Shown: positions 1 through 8,625, counted from the stretch's first letter. The stretch: 36,834 bases of DNA from Rhodanobacter sp. (GCA_027450005.1 DAIDKO010000075.1:1-36834); one strand, 5' to 3'. Numbers and translations: made by a program. The notes: generated from the letters alone by a model not told the origin.

Positions 1-617
1 ATGCCCGCCCCGCTGGCCCGCATCAGGTTGTGCGTGACGAGCGCCGCCTCGAACGGACTGCGGTGACCGGGCGCGAGCGTGCCGTTCAGATAGCCTCCGT
101 CCACCACCACCCACGGTTCGTTGAGCGTGCTCCAGTACGGCACGCGATCGTCCAGCGCCCTGAACATCGTCGCGGCGTACTCGGCGAACCAGTGCGCGAT
201 GTCGCGGTTGAGCCAGCCGCCGCGGTCGTCCAGCGCCGCCGGCAGGTCCCAGTGGAACAGCGTGACGTTCGGCGCGATGCCGTTTTCCAGCAGCTCGTCC
301 ACCAGTCGCGAATAGAAGTCCAGCCCTTTCGCGTTGACGCGGCCGGTACCCTCGGGCAACACGCGCGCCCAGTTCACGCTGAAGCGGTAGCTGCCGAGAC
401 CCAGCGCGCGCATCAGCTGCACATCCTGCCTGTAGCGCCGGTAGTGGTCGCAGGCAATGTCGCCGTGGTCGCCGTTTGCCATCATCCCAGGCGTGTGCGC
501 ATAGCGCTGCCAGATGCTGGGACCGGCGCCGTCCGCCAACGGCGAACCCTCGACCTGGTAGGCGGAAGTGGCCGCGCCCCAGAGGAAGCCGTCCGGAAAG
601 CGGTAGCGTCGCGTCAT
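1..617 (-). CDS. GH1 family beta-glucosidase, N-terminal part (runs off left edge)
   Basis: This is the first 205 residues of a glycoside hydrolase family 1 enzyme; the rest lies outside the window. The protein opens MTRRYRFPDGFLWGAATSAY, the classic GH1 start, followed by YQVEG and a GLGSYRFSVNWARVLPEG stretch. The acid/base glutamate motif TLNEPW falls at about residues 164-169 (Glu167), which is the usual place. The nucleophile motif (ENG) would be in the missing half. No signal peptide is seen, so it should act in the cytoplasm and hydrolyse beta-linked di- or oligosaccharides to glucose. It is divergent from the sugar ABC ATPase across a 146-bp gap that holds a perfect match to a LacI-family operator. 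That places it in the same regulon as the transport genes to its right. The family call is firm; the linkage preference is inferred from neighbours only. Confidence 0.93.
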   Translation of the reverse strand, partial: MTRRYRFPDGFLWGAATSAYQVEGSPLADGAGPSIWQRYAHTPGMMANGDHGDIACDHYRRYRQDVQLMRALGLGSYRFSVNWARVLPEGTGRVNAKGLDFYSRLVDELLENGIAPNVTLFHWDLPAALDDRGGWLNRDIAHWFAEYAATMFRALDDRVPYWSTLNEPWVVVDGGYLNGTLAPGHRSPFEAALVTHNLMRASGAG

Positions 618-654
618 GGATTCCAAAACTCTCGAATGCCGCACTGCGGCTTGA

Positions 655-668
655 TGTAACCGTTTACA
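655..668. promoter_or_regulatory. LacI-family operator in the bglucosidase/ATPase divergent gap
   Basis: TGTAACCGTTTACA fits the LacI-family palindrome TGWAANCGNTNWCA at all 11 constrained positions and is centred on CG. It lies 38 bp upstream of the GH1 start and 95 bp upstream of the ABC ATPase start, so one regulator could control both. The regulator is likely the LacI protein encoded at 11731-12786, whose own upstream region carries similar boxes. Confidence 0.7.
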
Positions 669-763
669 TGCCGAGAATAGCCGAACGCCGTCTCTGGATG
701 CACGCCCTTGCCCATGACAGCGCTAACCGTATCGCGACAATCCTCACGGAGCGCACAACACCG

Positions 764-1858
764 ATGGCCACTGTCAGTCTCGACCACGTGCGCAAGATCT
801 ATCCCAATGGCCAAGTCGGCGTGGTCGGCGCCAGCTTCGACATCGCCGACGGCGAACTGCTGGTGCTGGTCGGCCCGTCCGGCTGCGGCAAGACTACGTT
901 GCTGCGCATGATCGCCGGGCTGGAAAGCATCAGTGCAGGCACGCTGCGCATCGGCGACCGCGTGGTGAACGACGTAGCGCCGAAGGATCGCGACATCGCG
1001 ATGGTTTTCCAGAACTACGCGCTCTACCCCCACATGACGGTGGCCGAGAACCTCGGCTTCGGCCTGCGCCTGCGTGGCATGCCGCGGGCGGAAGTCGCGC
1101 ATCGCGTGGGCGAGGTAGCGCGCCTGCTGGAACTGGATCAGCGGCTGGATGCACGCCCCGCCGCGCTGTCCGGCGGCCAGCGGCAGCGCGTGGCGCTGGG
1201 CCGCGCGATGGTGCGCCAGCCCGCTGTGTTCCTGCTCGACGAGCCGCTGTCCAACCTCGACGCGCGCTTGCGCCTTTCGATGCGCGTGGAGATCGCACGG
1301 CTGCATCGCCGCTTCGGCACCACCATGGTCTACGTCACGCACGACCAGATCGAGGCGATGACGCTGGGGCAGCGCATCGTGGTGTTCGACCAGGGCGCGA
1401 TTCAGCAGATCGATACGCCGATGGGACTCTACGAACGCCCCGCCAACCTTTTCGTCGCCGGCTTCCTCGGTAGCCCGGCGATGAACCTGCTGCGCGGCAC
1501 GCTTCATGCCGACCATGGCCTCGCGCTGGCGACCGCCGCTGGCAAGATCCCGCTCGGCGCACCACCGCAAGCCGCCGCGCTCGCCGGCTGGCACGATCGC
1601 GAAGTGGTGCTCGGCGTGCGACCAGAAGACCTGCGCCCGCTCGCGGCGAACGATCCAGCCGTCGCTTTCGAAGCACAACTGGAAGTGCTGGAACCGGTGG
1701 GCAACGAGGTCTTCCTCAACCTGTGTCACGGGGATTCGGCGCTGGTCGCGCGCATACCGCCGGGGATCGCCTGCGTACCGGGCGAGACGGTGCGGCTTGG
1801 CATCACCGCGCAACGGCTGCACTTCTTCGATCCGGGGGATGGAGCGCGGATCGGTTGA
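764..1858 (+). CDS. Sugar ABC transporter ATP-binding protein (MalK/UgpC type)
   Basis: A 364-residue ATPase that would power the two permeases encoded at 2587-4292. Visible motifs in order are Walker A GPSGCGKTT (residues 37-45), Q-loop FQNYALYPHMTV (from residue 82), signature LSGGQRQR (135-142), Walker B LLDEP (157-161), D-loop SNLDAR and the switch histidine in VTHDQIEAM (His193). After residue ~235 comes the C-terminal regulatory TOBE/MalK-type domain (GFLGSPAMN, then VLGVRPEDL), typical of importers for sugars and glycerol phosphate. I chose the ATG at 764 because alignment to the family begins there; an open frame continues upstream but crosses the operator and has no family similarity. 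It faces away from the GH1 gene and is separated from the permeases, which are on the opposite strand, by a large palindrome. A separately encoded ATPase serving more than one transporter is common in this family. Confidence 0.93.
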   Translation: MATVSLDHVRKIYPNGQVGVVGASFDIADGELLVLVGPSGCGKTTLLRMIAGLESISAGTLRIGDRVVNDVAPKDRDIAMVFQNYALYPHMTVAENLGFGLRLRGMPRAEVAHRVGEVARLLELDQRLDARPAALSGGQRQRVALGRAMVRQPAVFLLDEPLSNLDARLRLSMRVEIARLHRRFGTTMVYVTHDQIEAMTLGQRIVVFDQGAIQQIDTPMGLYERPANLFVAGFLGSPAMNLLRGTLHADHGLALATAAGKIPLGAPPQAAALAGWHDREVVLGVRPEDLRPLAANDPAVAFEAQLEVLEPVGNEVFLNLCHGDSALVARIPPGIACVPGETVRLGITAQRLHFFDPGDGARIG

Positions 1859-1936
1859 GGCGCACCTGTCTACTGTCGTGTGCGCGCATTGAACGCTTTT
1901 TGTTTTGCAGTACCGCAAAGCACAAAGCAATTTCGA

Positions 1937-2545
1937 GCGTCCGCCGGCGCCCGAGTCACTTTCTGTTTGCGTGGCCAGAGAGAGAGTAACCCAAGAGAAA
2001 GGCCACCCCGATGGCGCGCCCTCCCGGTCTCCTGCCCTGCGGGTTCGCAGACGGGCGGCGGGGCTTTTCGACGGCACCTCCTGTGCCGGCGAAAAACTGG
2101 CTCGAATCCCTGCGCGCCATCCTGCAGACTTTCCGCCACCCGTCCGCCGCGCCACAGGGGCCCCGGGTAGAGCAGCGCGCTCCCGGCGCGCAGAAGCAAA
2201 AGCACCCCACCCCGGCCTTTCTCCGCACGCAGGGGAGGGAGATGACCTGCAAGCTTGCGATGCGCTGCTTTTGCAGTTGCTTCTGGCGCGCGCGATGCGC
2301 GCCTGCTCTGGTGGGCACCCTGGGCAGCGGAGAGGCGGGGACGACAAGGCCGCGCAGCGGGCGAGGCCATAGCGGGTATCGCCTTTTCGACCGGGCAGGA
2401 GCCCGGCCGAAAAGCCCGGCAACGCCTCACGGACTTGCCGGGCACGATGCCCGGCAAGCGCCAACCGGGGTGTCGCTTTCTCTTGGCTACTTCTCTTTTG
2501 GACAAGCAAAAGAGAAGTAGCTCGGCCGCCGGCAGGCGGACGAAA
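1937..2545. repeat. ~610-bp imperfect palindromic intergenic element
   Basis: The 728-bp gap between the ATPase and the permease gene contains no credible gene. It is mostly one large imperfect inverted repeat. The left end, around CGAGTCACTTTCTGTTTGCG (1952 onward) and CCAAGAGAAAGGCCACCCCG (1991-2010), returns in reverse complement at 2461-2530. Further inward, GGGCTTTTCGACGGCACC (left arm, ~2058) matches the reverse of 2370-2415. Inside that, GAGCAGCGCGC...GCAGAAGC (2170-2200) matches the reverse of 2280-2312. The centre lies near 2235. The right arm also holds a perfect 14-bp hairpin, CTACTTCTCTTTTG (2487-2500) with its complement at 2507-2520 and a 6-nt loop. Reading frames inside it give only low-complexity peptides. 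It could be a miniature mobile element or a long structured convergent terminator region. Confidence 0.75.
2487..2520. terminator. Perfect 14-bp hairpin in the convergent gap
   Basis: CTACTTCTCTTTTG, a GACAAG loop, then CAAAAGAGAAGTAG. It sits between the 3' ends of the ATPase gene (+) and the permease gene (-), so it could terminate or stabilise either transcript. Neither side has a clean run of T after the stem, so it may be simply part of the repeat element rather than a true terminator. Confidence 0.4.
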
Positions 2546-2586
2546 CCACTCTGTCGCTGACGACAAGCCAAAGGGCAAATACGCAC

Positions 2587-3408
2587 TCACCCCTTCACGC
2601 TCCCCATCAGCAACCCATCCAGATAATGCCGCTGCATGGAAAGGAACAGCACCAGCACCGGCAGCACGGTGAGCACCGAGCCGGCCATCATCTGCTCGGT
2701 GCCTTCGGTGTGCTCGCGCGCCAACGAAGCTAGCCCCAGCGGCAACGTGTAGTGGCCCTGCCCGGTCAGCTCGATCAGCGGCCACATGAAGTCGTTCCAT
2801 GCGGTGAGGAAGGTGAGGATCGCCAGCGTCGCCACCACCGGCCGCAGCAGCGGCAATATAATGCGTACAAAGATGTGCAGCTCGCCGGCGCCGTCGATGC
2901 GCGCCGCCTCCAGCAACTCGTCAGGCAGGCCACGCGCATACTGGCGCACCAGGAAGATGCCCAACACCGACGCCATGCCCGGCAGCATCACGCCCACATA
3001 GGTGTCCACTAGACCGGCGTACTTGAACATCAGGAACAGCGGCAGCATCGCTACCTGCGCCGGCACCACCAGCAGGCCGAGCAGCGCGCGGAACAGCCGC
3101 TCGCGTCCGGCGAAGCTGAGCTTGGCGAAGGCATAGCCTGCCATCAGGTTAAACATCAACGACACCAGCGCGATGCCAGCGGAGGTCACCAGGCTGTTGA
3201 GCAGGTAGCGCGCCATGCCCGCCTGCTCGAACAGCTGCCGGTAATTACCCAGCACCGGATGCGCCGGCCACAACGGCGGCGGCAAGGCGTTGGACGTGCC
3301 TGGCGGCATGAACGAAACTGCGAGCATCCACAGCAACGGGAACAGCGCCACCGCGGCGGCGCCCAGCAGCAGGCCGTTGATCAGCGCCTTCGCCAGCCGC
3401 GGATTCAT
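2587..3408 (-). CDS. Sugar ABC transporter permease (MalG/UgpE type)
   Basis: A 273-residue inner-membrane permease of the carbohydrate uptake type-1 (CUT1) family. It starts MNPRLAKALINGLLLGAAAV, and about six hydrophobic segments follow. The cytoplasmic EAA loop, which docks on the ATPase, is clear: EAARIDGAGELHIFVRIILP near residues 168-187. The C-terminal MQRHYLDGLLMGSVKG is a typical MalG-like tail. The start overlaps the stop of the preceding permease by four bases (ATGA), so the two are translationally coupled and likely made in equal amounts. It is the last gene of the leftward run and ends just before the palindromic element. Substrate cannot be told from sequence alone; the neighbouring hydrolases suggest a glucose oligosaccharide. 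Confidence 0.93.
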   Translation of the reverse strand: MNPRLAKALINGLLLGAAAVALFPLLWMLAVSFMPPGTSNALPPPLWPAHPVLGNYRQLFEQAGMARYLLNSLVTSAGIALVSLMFNLMAGYAFAKLSFAGRERLFRALLGLLVVPAQVAMLPLFLMFKYAGLVDTYVGVMLPGMASVLGIFLVRQYARGLPDELLEAARIDGAGELHIFVRIILPLLRPVVATLAILTFLTAWNDFMWPLIELTGQGHYTLPLGLASLAREHTEGTEQMMAGSVLTVLPVLVLFLSMQRHYLDGLLMGSVKG

Positions 3409-4292
3409 GCCTCGTCACCAGTCTGCCCACTGCGCGACAGCCGCAGCATCGCCGCGGTCGCCGCGAACATCACCAGGAACAGCACGAACGCCTCCGCCGT
3501 GGCGACGCCGAGGTTCCACCATTGGAAGCCGTCCTCGTACATCAGGTACAGCACACTGGTGGTGCTTTCCAGCGGGCCGCCGTCGGTCATCACGTAGGGC
3601 TCGGCGAACAGCTGGAAATAACCCGATACGGTGAGGATGGACACCATCAGCAGCGTCGGCCCGAGCATCGGCAAGGTGATGTGGCGGAACTGCCGCCATG
3701 CCGACGCGCCGTCGATGCGCGCCGCTTCGTAGAGCTCGCCGGGGATCGCCTGCAGCCCGGCGAGTAGGATGATCATGTTGTAGCCGAAGTTCTTCCACAC
3801 CGCGAACAGGATGATGGTGGGCATCGCCCAATGCGGGTCGCCCAACCAGTCCACCGGGTGGATGCCAAGCATGCCGAGCAGGTGGTTGGCCCAGCCATAC
3901 TTGGTATTGAACAGGTAGCGCCACACCACCGCCGTCGCCACCGCGGTGGTCACCACCGGCGCGAACAGTGCGGTGCGGAAGAACGCCTTGCAGCGCGCCA
4001 TTGGCGAGTGCAGCAGTAGCGCCGCGCCCACCGAAGCGGCCAGCGACAGCGGCACCCCCGCCACCACGAAGTAGAACGTATGGCCCAGCGCGGCCCAGAA
4101 CTGCGGCCGGTGCAGCAGCATCCAGTAGTTACCCAGCGCCACAAAGCGCAGGTTGTGCAGGTCGGCCAAGGCATAGAGGTCGTAGTCGGTGAAGCTCAGC
4201 GCCAGCGCACCGAGCACCGGCAGCAGGAAGAACACCGCTAGCACCAGCAATGCCGGCGCGAGGAACAGCCACGCGGCGCGCGAGCCGGTCAT
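3405..4292 (-). CDS. Sugar ABC transporter permease (MalF/UgpA type)
   Basis: A 295-residue inner-membrane permease, partner of the MalG-type protein. It begins MTGSRAAWLFLAPALLVLAV with a membrane segment at once, and shows the EAA loop EAARIDGASAWRQFRHITLP followed by MLGPTLLMVSILTVSG. The FAEPYVMTDGGP stretch near the C-terminus is characteristic of CUT1 MalF/UgpA-like subunits. I chose the ATG at 4292 because it overlaps the stop of the solute-binding protein gene (ATGA) and puts the first membrane helix at the N-terminus; an upstream frame extension only reads through the binding-protein gene. It is short compared with E. coli MalF, lacking the large periplasmic loop, as is normal for UgpA-type subunits. 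Confidence 0.93.
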   Translation of the reverse strand: MTGSRAAWLFLAPALLVLAVFFLLPVLGALALSFTDYDLYALADLHNLRFVALGNYWMLLHRPQFWAALGHTFYFVVAGVPLSLAASVGAALLLHSPMARCKAFFRTALFAPVVTTAVATAVVWRYLFNTKYGWANHLLGMLGIHPVDWLGDPHWAMPTIILFAVWKNFGYNMIILLAGLQAIPGELYEAARIDGASAWRQFRHITLPMLGPTLLMVSILTVSGYFQLFAEPYVMTDGGPLESTTSVLYLMYEDGFQWWNLGVATAEAFVLFLVMFAATAAMLRLSRSGQTGDEA

Positions 4293-5572
4293 TGCGACGA
4301 CGCCTGCCTGCCAAGCAGCGCGCGCCGCTTGGCCAGAATCGCGTCGGCCCGGCTGTCCATCTCCGCCGCCGCCTGGTCCACCTTCAGCTCGCCAGCCACC
4401 GCACGCGCGGCGACCTGCTGCATCATCACCGCGATGCGTTCCCACTCGGGCACGGCCGGCGCGGACTTGACGCGTTCGAGTTGGTCGCGGAACGCTTGCA
4501 TGGCCGGATCATGCAGCAGCAGCGGGCTGCTCCAGCTGCTGCGCCGCGGCGGAATGTCGCCGGTAAGCCGGTAGAAGCGCTGCTGCACGCGTGGCTGCGA
4601 GAGGTATTCGATCAGCGCCCATGCCTCGCGCCGATGCTTCGACGCGCGGAACACCACCAGGCTGGAGCCACCCGCGAGGCCTGCGCCCGGACCCTCCGGC
4701 CCCGGCAGCGGCGCCGTGGCCCAGTCGCCCTGCTCGCTCGCCGGCAGGCGCTTGCGGAACTCGGCGACGTTCCATGGCCCGGACAGATAGAACGCATACA
4801 CGCCGCGGCCGAACTCGTCCCACGGATCGCTCACCTCCACGTTGGTGACGTCCGGTGCCTGCCGAAGGCGGAAAGTATCGACGTAGAAGCCGAGTGCGCG
4901 GCGGAATCCTGGGCTCTCGAAATTGCCGCGGGTGTCGTCGTCGCGCAGCAAGGGGTCGGGTTGCTGTAGCGCCAGCGAAAGCAGTTGCTCGTACTCGTTG
5001 GTCGGCAACAGGATGCCGTAGACCTTGCGCGCCGGATGGCTGAGCGCGGCCAGCATGCGCCGCCACTCGGCCCAGTCGCGCGGCGGCGCGTCGAAGCCCG
5101 CCTGCTTCAGAAGGTCGCTGCGGTAGAACAGCAGGCGCGTATCCACGTACCAGGGGATGCCATACAACTGGCCGTTAGTGAGATTGGTGGCCCAGATGCT
5201 GGCGAAGTAGTCGGACGCCATCACCGTCGACGAGGCGGCGACGCGCCGCTGCAGGGGGGCCAGCGCATGCAAGGCCACCATTTCGGGCAACCACGTGTTG
5301 CCGAGCTGCGCCATGTCCGGTGCGGTGCCACCGGCAATCGCGGTGAGCAGCTTCTGGTGTGCCGCGCTCAGCGGCAGTTGCTGCACCTCGACGTGGATGT
5401 CCGGATGGGCCCGTTCGAAATCCGGCAACAGGCGGGTGACGGCATCGCCTTCCGGACCGAACGTCCAGAACACCAGGGCGTCGTCGCGTCTGCCGCTGCA
5501 AGCGGTAAGGCACAACGCGGCAGCGATGGACAGCCATCGCCACCACGCCACATACCCTGCCCGCAGCTTCAT
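4289..5572 (-). CDS. Extracellular solute-binding lipoprotein of the sugar ABC importer
   Basis: A 427-residue binding protein of the family-1 (MalE/UgpB-like) class. A basic start and hydrophobic stretch end in the lipobox LTAC (Cys25), so it should be a lipid-anchored periplasmic protein. The mature part starts with DALVFWTFGPEGDAV, continues with HPDIHVEVQQLP and GGTAPDMAQLGNTW, then has LYGIPWYVDTRLLFYRSDLL, all standard landmarks of this class. It would hand oligosaccharide that has entered through the TonB-dependent receptor to the two permeases. It lies 10 bp after the GH144-like hydrolase and overlaps the next permease by four bases, so it is in the same operon. Family is clear; ligand unknown. 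Confidence 0.92.
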   Translation of the reverse strand: MKLRAGYVAWWRWLSIAAALCLTACSGRRDDALVFWTFGPEGDAVTRLLPDFERAHPDIHVEVQQLPLSAAHQKLLTAIAGGTAPDMAQLGNTWLPEMVALHALAPLQRRVAASSTVMASDYFASIWATNLTNGQLYGIPWYVDTRLLFYRSDLLKQAGFDAPPRDWAEWRRMLAALSHPARKVYGILLPTNEYEQLLSLALQQPDPLLRDDDTRGNFESPGFRRALGFYVDTFRLRQAPDVTNVEVSDPWDEFGRGVYAFYLSGPWNVAEFRKRLPASEQGDWATAPLPGPEGPGAGLAGGSSLVVFRASKHRREAWALIEYLSQPRVQQRFYRLTGDIPPRRSSWSSPLLLHDPAMQAFRDQLERVKSAPAVPEWERIAVMMQQVAARAVAGELKVDQAAAEMDSRADAILAKRRALLGRQASSQ

Positions 5573-5582
5573 CCCGGTTACC

Positions 5583-7046
5583 TCAGTGGTCGTCCAGCCA
5601 GCCGCCGGCGAAGCCCGCCCGCTGCAGGCCGCGGCGGATATACGGGTTCTTCTTCATCACGCTCCATACCAGGCCACTGCGCCAGTTCTCGATCATCAGC
5701 AGGATCGGCCCCTGGTCGATGCCCAGCTGCTGGTTGTCGGCCCAGCCGAAGCCGGGATAAGTGTGGCCATACACCGGTGCGCTATGGAAGCTAGGGTTGA
5801 ACGCGTCGACGAAACCGTAGCGGTTGTAGATGTACTGGCCGTAGCGCTGCTTCATCGTCATAAGCGCAGGCACCACGATGGACGGCGCGAATGCGATGGA
5901 GCCACCCGCCGCGGTGGGTGCGATGGTGCCGTCGTCGGTAATGTTTTCCAGCCCGGCGCCACGCGCCATGTAGCCGCTGAAGCGGCGCACGCCCTGCGGC
6001 AGGTTCTCGGTGACGTCGCCCGGTCCGTCGCTGGCGGTCAGGCCCCATACGTCGGCGCCGTAGCCGGTCCAGCGGCCTGGATTGGCGATGGCGTAGGCGC
6101 GCTGCGCGTAGGTGGCCAGGCGCCCGTTCTCGGCGTAATCGAGGTCGTGCGCGCGCCCCCACGCATCGCGGATGCCGCGGAAGTCCACCCACGACTCGGT
6201 GTACTGGTGGCCGAACAGCGGGCCAAAGTCGAGGAAGGTGTAGCCCTCGAAAGTCCCCCACTGCTTCGGATAGGTAGAGCACCATGCCGCCCACGCGTCC
6301 GCATCCACGGGATGCGTGGGCGAGCCCAGCGCGAGCAGGTAGACCAACTTGCCTTCGTCGTAGCCTTTCCAGTCGGATGGAATGAACTGGCCACCCGGCG
6401 TCCAGCCCATGCTGATGAGCGGCTTGCGCACCTGCATCCACGGCCAGTCGACGGCGCGGTACAGCCGGTCGGCCATCTGGCGGATCTCGCGCTCCTGCGG
6501 CGTGTTGCGGTCGTAATAGCTCTCCGCGAACAGCACGCCACCCATCAGCAGGGTGGTGTCCACGCTGGACAACTCCACCCAGCGGCCGTAGCGGCGACCG
6601 GTCTGCATGTCGAGGAAGTGGTAGAAGAAACCGTGGAAGCCGGCAGTGTCGTCTTCGCTGTCGTTCTGCGGGGCTGCCGCGAAGAAGCGCAGCGTGGTCA
6701 GGGTGCGCTGGACCGCCTGCGCACGCGTGATGTAGCCGCGCTCGACACCGATGCCGTAGGCGGTGAGGCCGAAGCCGACGGCGGCGATGGAGGAGAAGGT
6801 GTGGTTCGGCCACGAATCGGGCACCAGGCCGGTATACGGGTCGGCGCTCTGCCAGAACCAATCGAAGGTGCGATGCTCCAGGTCGTCGATGAAGGCCTTC
6901 TGTGCGGGCGTCAGCTTCCGGTACGTAAGGGTATCGGGCCGCGGTGGCACGACCGCCTGCGTCGCCTGTAACGGCATGCCGGCGACGAATACCATCAGGA
7001 CGGCGGCCGCGAACAGTTGCAGGCGGCGCCACGGGAATGAAGACAT
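5583..7046 (-). CDS. Secreted glucoamylase-fold hydrolase, GH144-like (putative beta-1,2-glucanase)
   Basis: A 487-residue protein with a signal peptide (MSSFPWRRLQLFAAAVLMVF..., cleavage likely after PLQATQA). The mature body matches what I know of the Pfam glucoamylase-like family PF10091, which contains GH144 endo-beta-1,2-glucanases: FIDDLEHRTFDWFWQSADPY, GLVPDSWP, IAAVGFGLTAYGIGVERGYI, GFFYHFLDM, SDWKGYDEGK, GYTFLDFGPLFGHQY, and the C-terminal DQGPILLMIENWRSGLVW. No lipobox is seen, so periplasmic or secreted. I chose the ATG at 7046 because a CGAGG ribosome site sits 7 bases before it and the signal peptide follows at once. It lies 55 bp after the halogenase gene and 10 bp before the binding protein. 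With the GH1 enzyme it suggests endo-cleavage followed by cytoplasmic beta-glucosidase action. Substrate specificity is an inference; catalytic acids cannot be assigned by eye. Confidence 0.82.
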   Translation of the reverse strand: MSSFPWRRLQLFAAAVLMVFVAGMPLQATQAVVPPRPDTLTYRKLTPAQKAFIDDLEHRTFDWFWQSADPYTGLVPDSWPNHTFSSIAAVGFGLTAYGIGVERGYITRAQAVQRTLTTLRFFAAAPQNDSEDDTAGFHGFFYHFLDMQTGRRYGRWVELSSVDTTLLMGGVLFAESYYDRNTPQEREIRQMADRLYRAVDWPWMQVRKPLISMGWTPGGQFIPSDWKGYDEGKLVYLLALGSPTHPVDADAWAAWCSTYPKQWGTFEGYTFLDFGPLFGHQYTESWVDFRGIRDAWGRAHDLDYAENGRLATYAQRAYAIANPGRWTGYGADVWGLTASDGPGDVTENLPQGVRRFSGYMARGAGLENITDDGTIAPTAAGGSIAFAPSIVVPALMTMKQRYGQYIYNRYGFVDAFNPSFHSAPVYGHTYPGFGWADNQQLGIDQGPILLMIENWRSGLVWSVMKKNPYIRRGLQRAGFAGGWLDDH

Positions 7047-7101
7047 TGCAAACCTCGGATGGATGTAACGGAGCGGTGCCATGCCGGCGCCGCGGCAAGA
7101 T

Positions 7102-8625
7102 TCAGGCGGCCTGCATCGCCGTTGCCGGGCAGACCTTGTCGATGAACGCCTGGTGCAGGGGCATCGCCTCCACGCACGAATTCACCACTTGGCGCACGCT
7201 GGCCATGAAGCCGGCGAGGTCCTTCTGGGGCATCTGGTCCACCAACGGGTGGTAGCCCCGCGGCACGATACGCTGGCCAAGCATCACCTGCACCCAGCTC
7301 GGCGTGGAGAACATCTCCTCGCCATCGCGATAGAAGCGGCCGCTGTCGCGGAACAGGCGGATGTACTCGTCGAGCTGCTGCGGCACCGCCATAGTGCGGC
7401 AATGGTTCCAAAACGGCGTGTCCTCGCGTTCGGTCGCGTGGTAATGCAGGATCAGGAAATCACGGATGCGCTCGTACTCGAAGCGGGAGCGCGCGTTGTA
7501 GCGGTCGATCAGCACCGGGCTGAAATCCCGCTGCGGGAACATCTCCAGCAGGCGCGCGATGCCGGACTGGATCATGTAGATGCTGGTGGACTCCAGCGGC
7601 TCAAGGAAACCGGCGGCCAGGCCGAGCGCCACCACGTTGCGGTTCCAGGCCCGCTTGCGCGCGCCGGTGGTGAAGCGCAGCAGTTTCGGGTCGCCCAGCG
7701 GCTTGCCATCCAGGTTCGCCAGCAGGATCGCGGCAGCTTCGTCGTCGCTCATGTGCGCGCTGCAGTAGACGTGCCCGTTGCCGGTGCGGTACTGCAGGGG
7801 AATGCGCCATTGCCAACCGGCCGGACGCGCGGTCGAGCGCGTGTATGGCGTGAGTTGCGCCACCCGCTCGCAACCCACCGCCACGGCGCGGTCGCACGGC
7901 AGCCAATGCGAGAAATCGTGGTAGCCGGTGTGCAGGGTCTGCTCGATGAGCAGGCCGCGGAAACCGGTGCAATCGATGAACAGGTCACCTTCGATGCGCT
8001 CGCCACCTTCCATCAACAGCGCCGATACGAAGCCGTCGTCCAGCCGAAGTTCCACGCTGGCGATCTTGCCCTCGGTACGTCGTACGCCACGCTGCTCGGC
8101 GTATCGACGCAGGAACCGCGCGTACAGGCCGGCATCGAAATGATAGGCGTAGGCAACGTTGGCCAGCGGCGAGTTGGCCGGCACATCGGTGGCGGAGGGC
8201 ATGAACTTCCCGCGCGGCGCGGCCACCGTGTTGAGCGAATAGGCGCCGATGTCCTCGGCCAGGCCCAACTGCTTGGCCTTGATCCAGAACTGGTGGAACG
8301 GCAGCAAGCTGATGGCGTGGCCGATCTCGCCAAAACCGTGCACATAGCTGTCGCCGAGCCGACCCCAGTCGTTGAACTGGATGCCGAGCTTGAAGGTGCC
8401 CTGGGTGTTGCGGACGAACTCGACGTCGTCCACCCCGAGCAGGTCGTTGAACAGCTTGAGATGCGGCACCGTGCCTTCGCCCACACCGACGGTGCCGATT
8501 TCCTCGGACTCCACCAGCCGGATCGAGCAATCGCCGCCCAGCACCTTGGAGAAGGCCGCAGCTGCCATCCATCCGGCGGTGCCGCCGCCGGCGATCACGA
8601 TGCGTTTGATGCGCATGTCGGTCAT
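7102..8625 (-). CDS. Flavin-dependent tryptophan-halogenase-like protein
   Basis: A 507-residue FAD-dependent halogenase homologue. The nucleotide-binding motif is GGGTAGW (residues 13-19). The family signature WxWxIP is WQWRIP at 271-276. The lysine that forms the haloamine or guides HOX in PrnA-type enzymes is Lys79 in GTFKLGIQF, and the active-site Glu-Ser pair is in EPLEST (Glu345, Ser346), so the catalytic set looks intact. I chose the ATG at 8625 because a GGAG lies at proper distance and this start numbers the lysine exactly as in PrnA; an ATG 15 bases upstream is less likely. The gene sits between a TonB-dependent receptor and a glycan hydrolase. Such pairs recur in Xanthomonads, where some of these enzymes brominate indoles in vitro, but the natural role is unknown. 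No flavin reductase gene is adjacent. Confidence 0.9.
   Translation of the reverse strand: MTDMRIKRIVIAGGGTAGWMAAAAFSKVLGGDCSIRLVESEEIGTVGVGEGTVPHLKLFNDLLGVDDVEFVRNTQGTFKLGIQFNDWGRLGDSYVHGFGEIGHAISLLPFHQFWIKAKQLGLAEDIGAYSLNTVAAPRGKFMPSATDVPANSPLANVAYAYHFDAGLYARFLRRYAEQRGVRRTEGKIASVELRLDDGFVSALLMEGGERIEGDLFIDCTGFRGLLIEQTLHTGYHDFSHWLPCDRAVAVGCERVAQLTPYTRSTARPAGWQWRIPLQYRTGNGHVYCSAHMSDDEAAAILLANLDGKPLGDPKLLRFTTGARKRAWNRNVVALGLAAGFLEPLESTSIYMIQSGIARLLEMFPQRDFSPVLIDRYNARSRFEYERIRDFLILHYHATEREDTPFWNHCRTMAVPQQLDEYIRLFRDSGRFYRDGEEMFSTPSWVQVMLGQRIVPRGYHPLVDQMPQKDLAGFMASVRQVVNSCVEAMPLHQAFIDKVCPATAMQAA

Noticed and set aside
1870-2586. Several short frames inside the large palindrome
   Set aside because: All six frames are partly open because of base composition. 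The peptides mirror the repeat, have no convincing start sites and no domain.
614-2800. A 728-codon minus-strand frame spanning the ATPase gene and the palindrome
   Set aside because: It is antisense to the ATPase and otherwise passes through repeat DNA; the translation resembles no protein.
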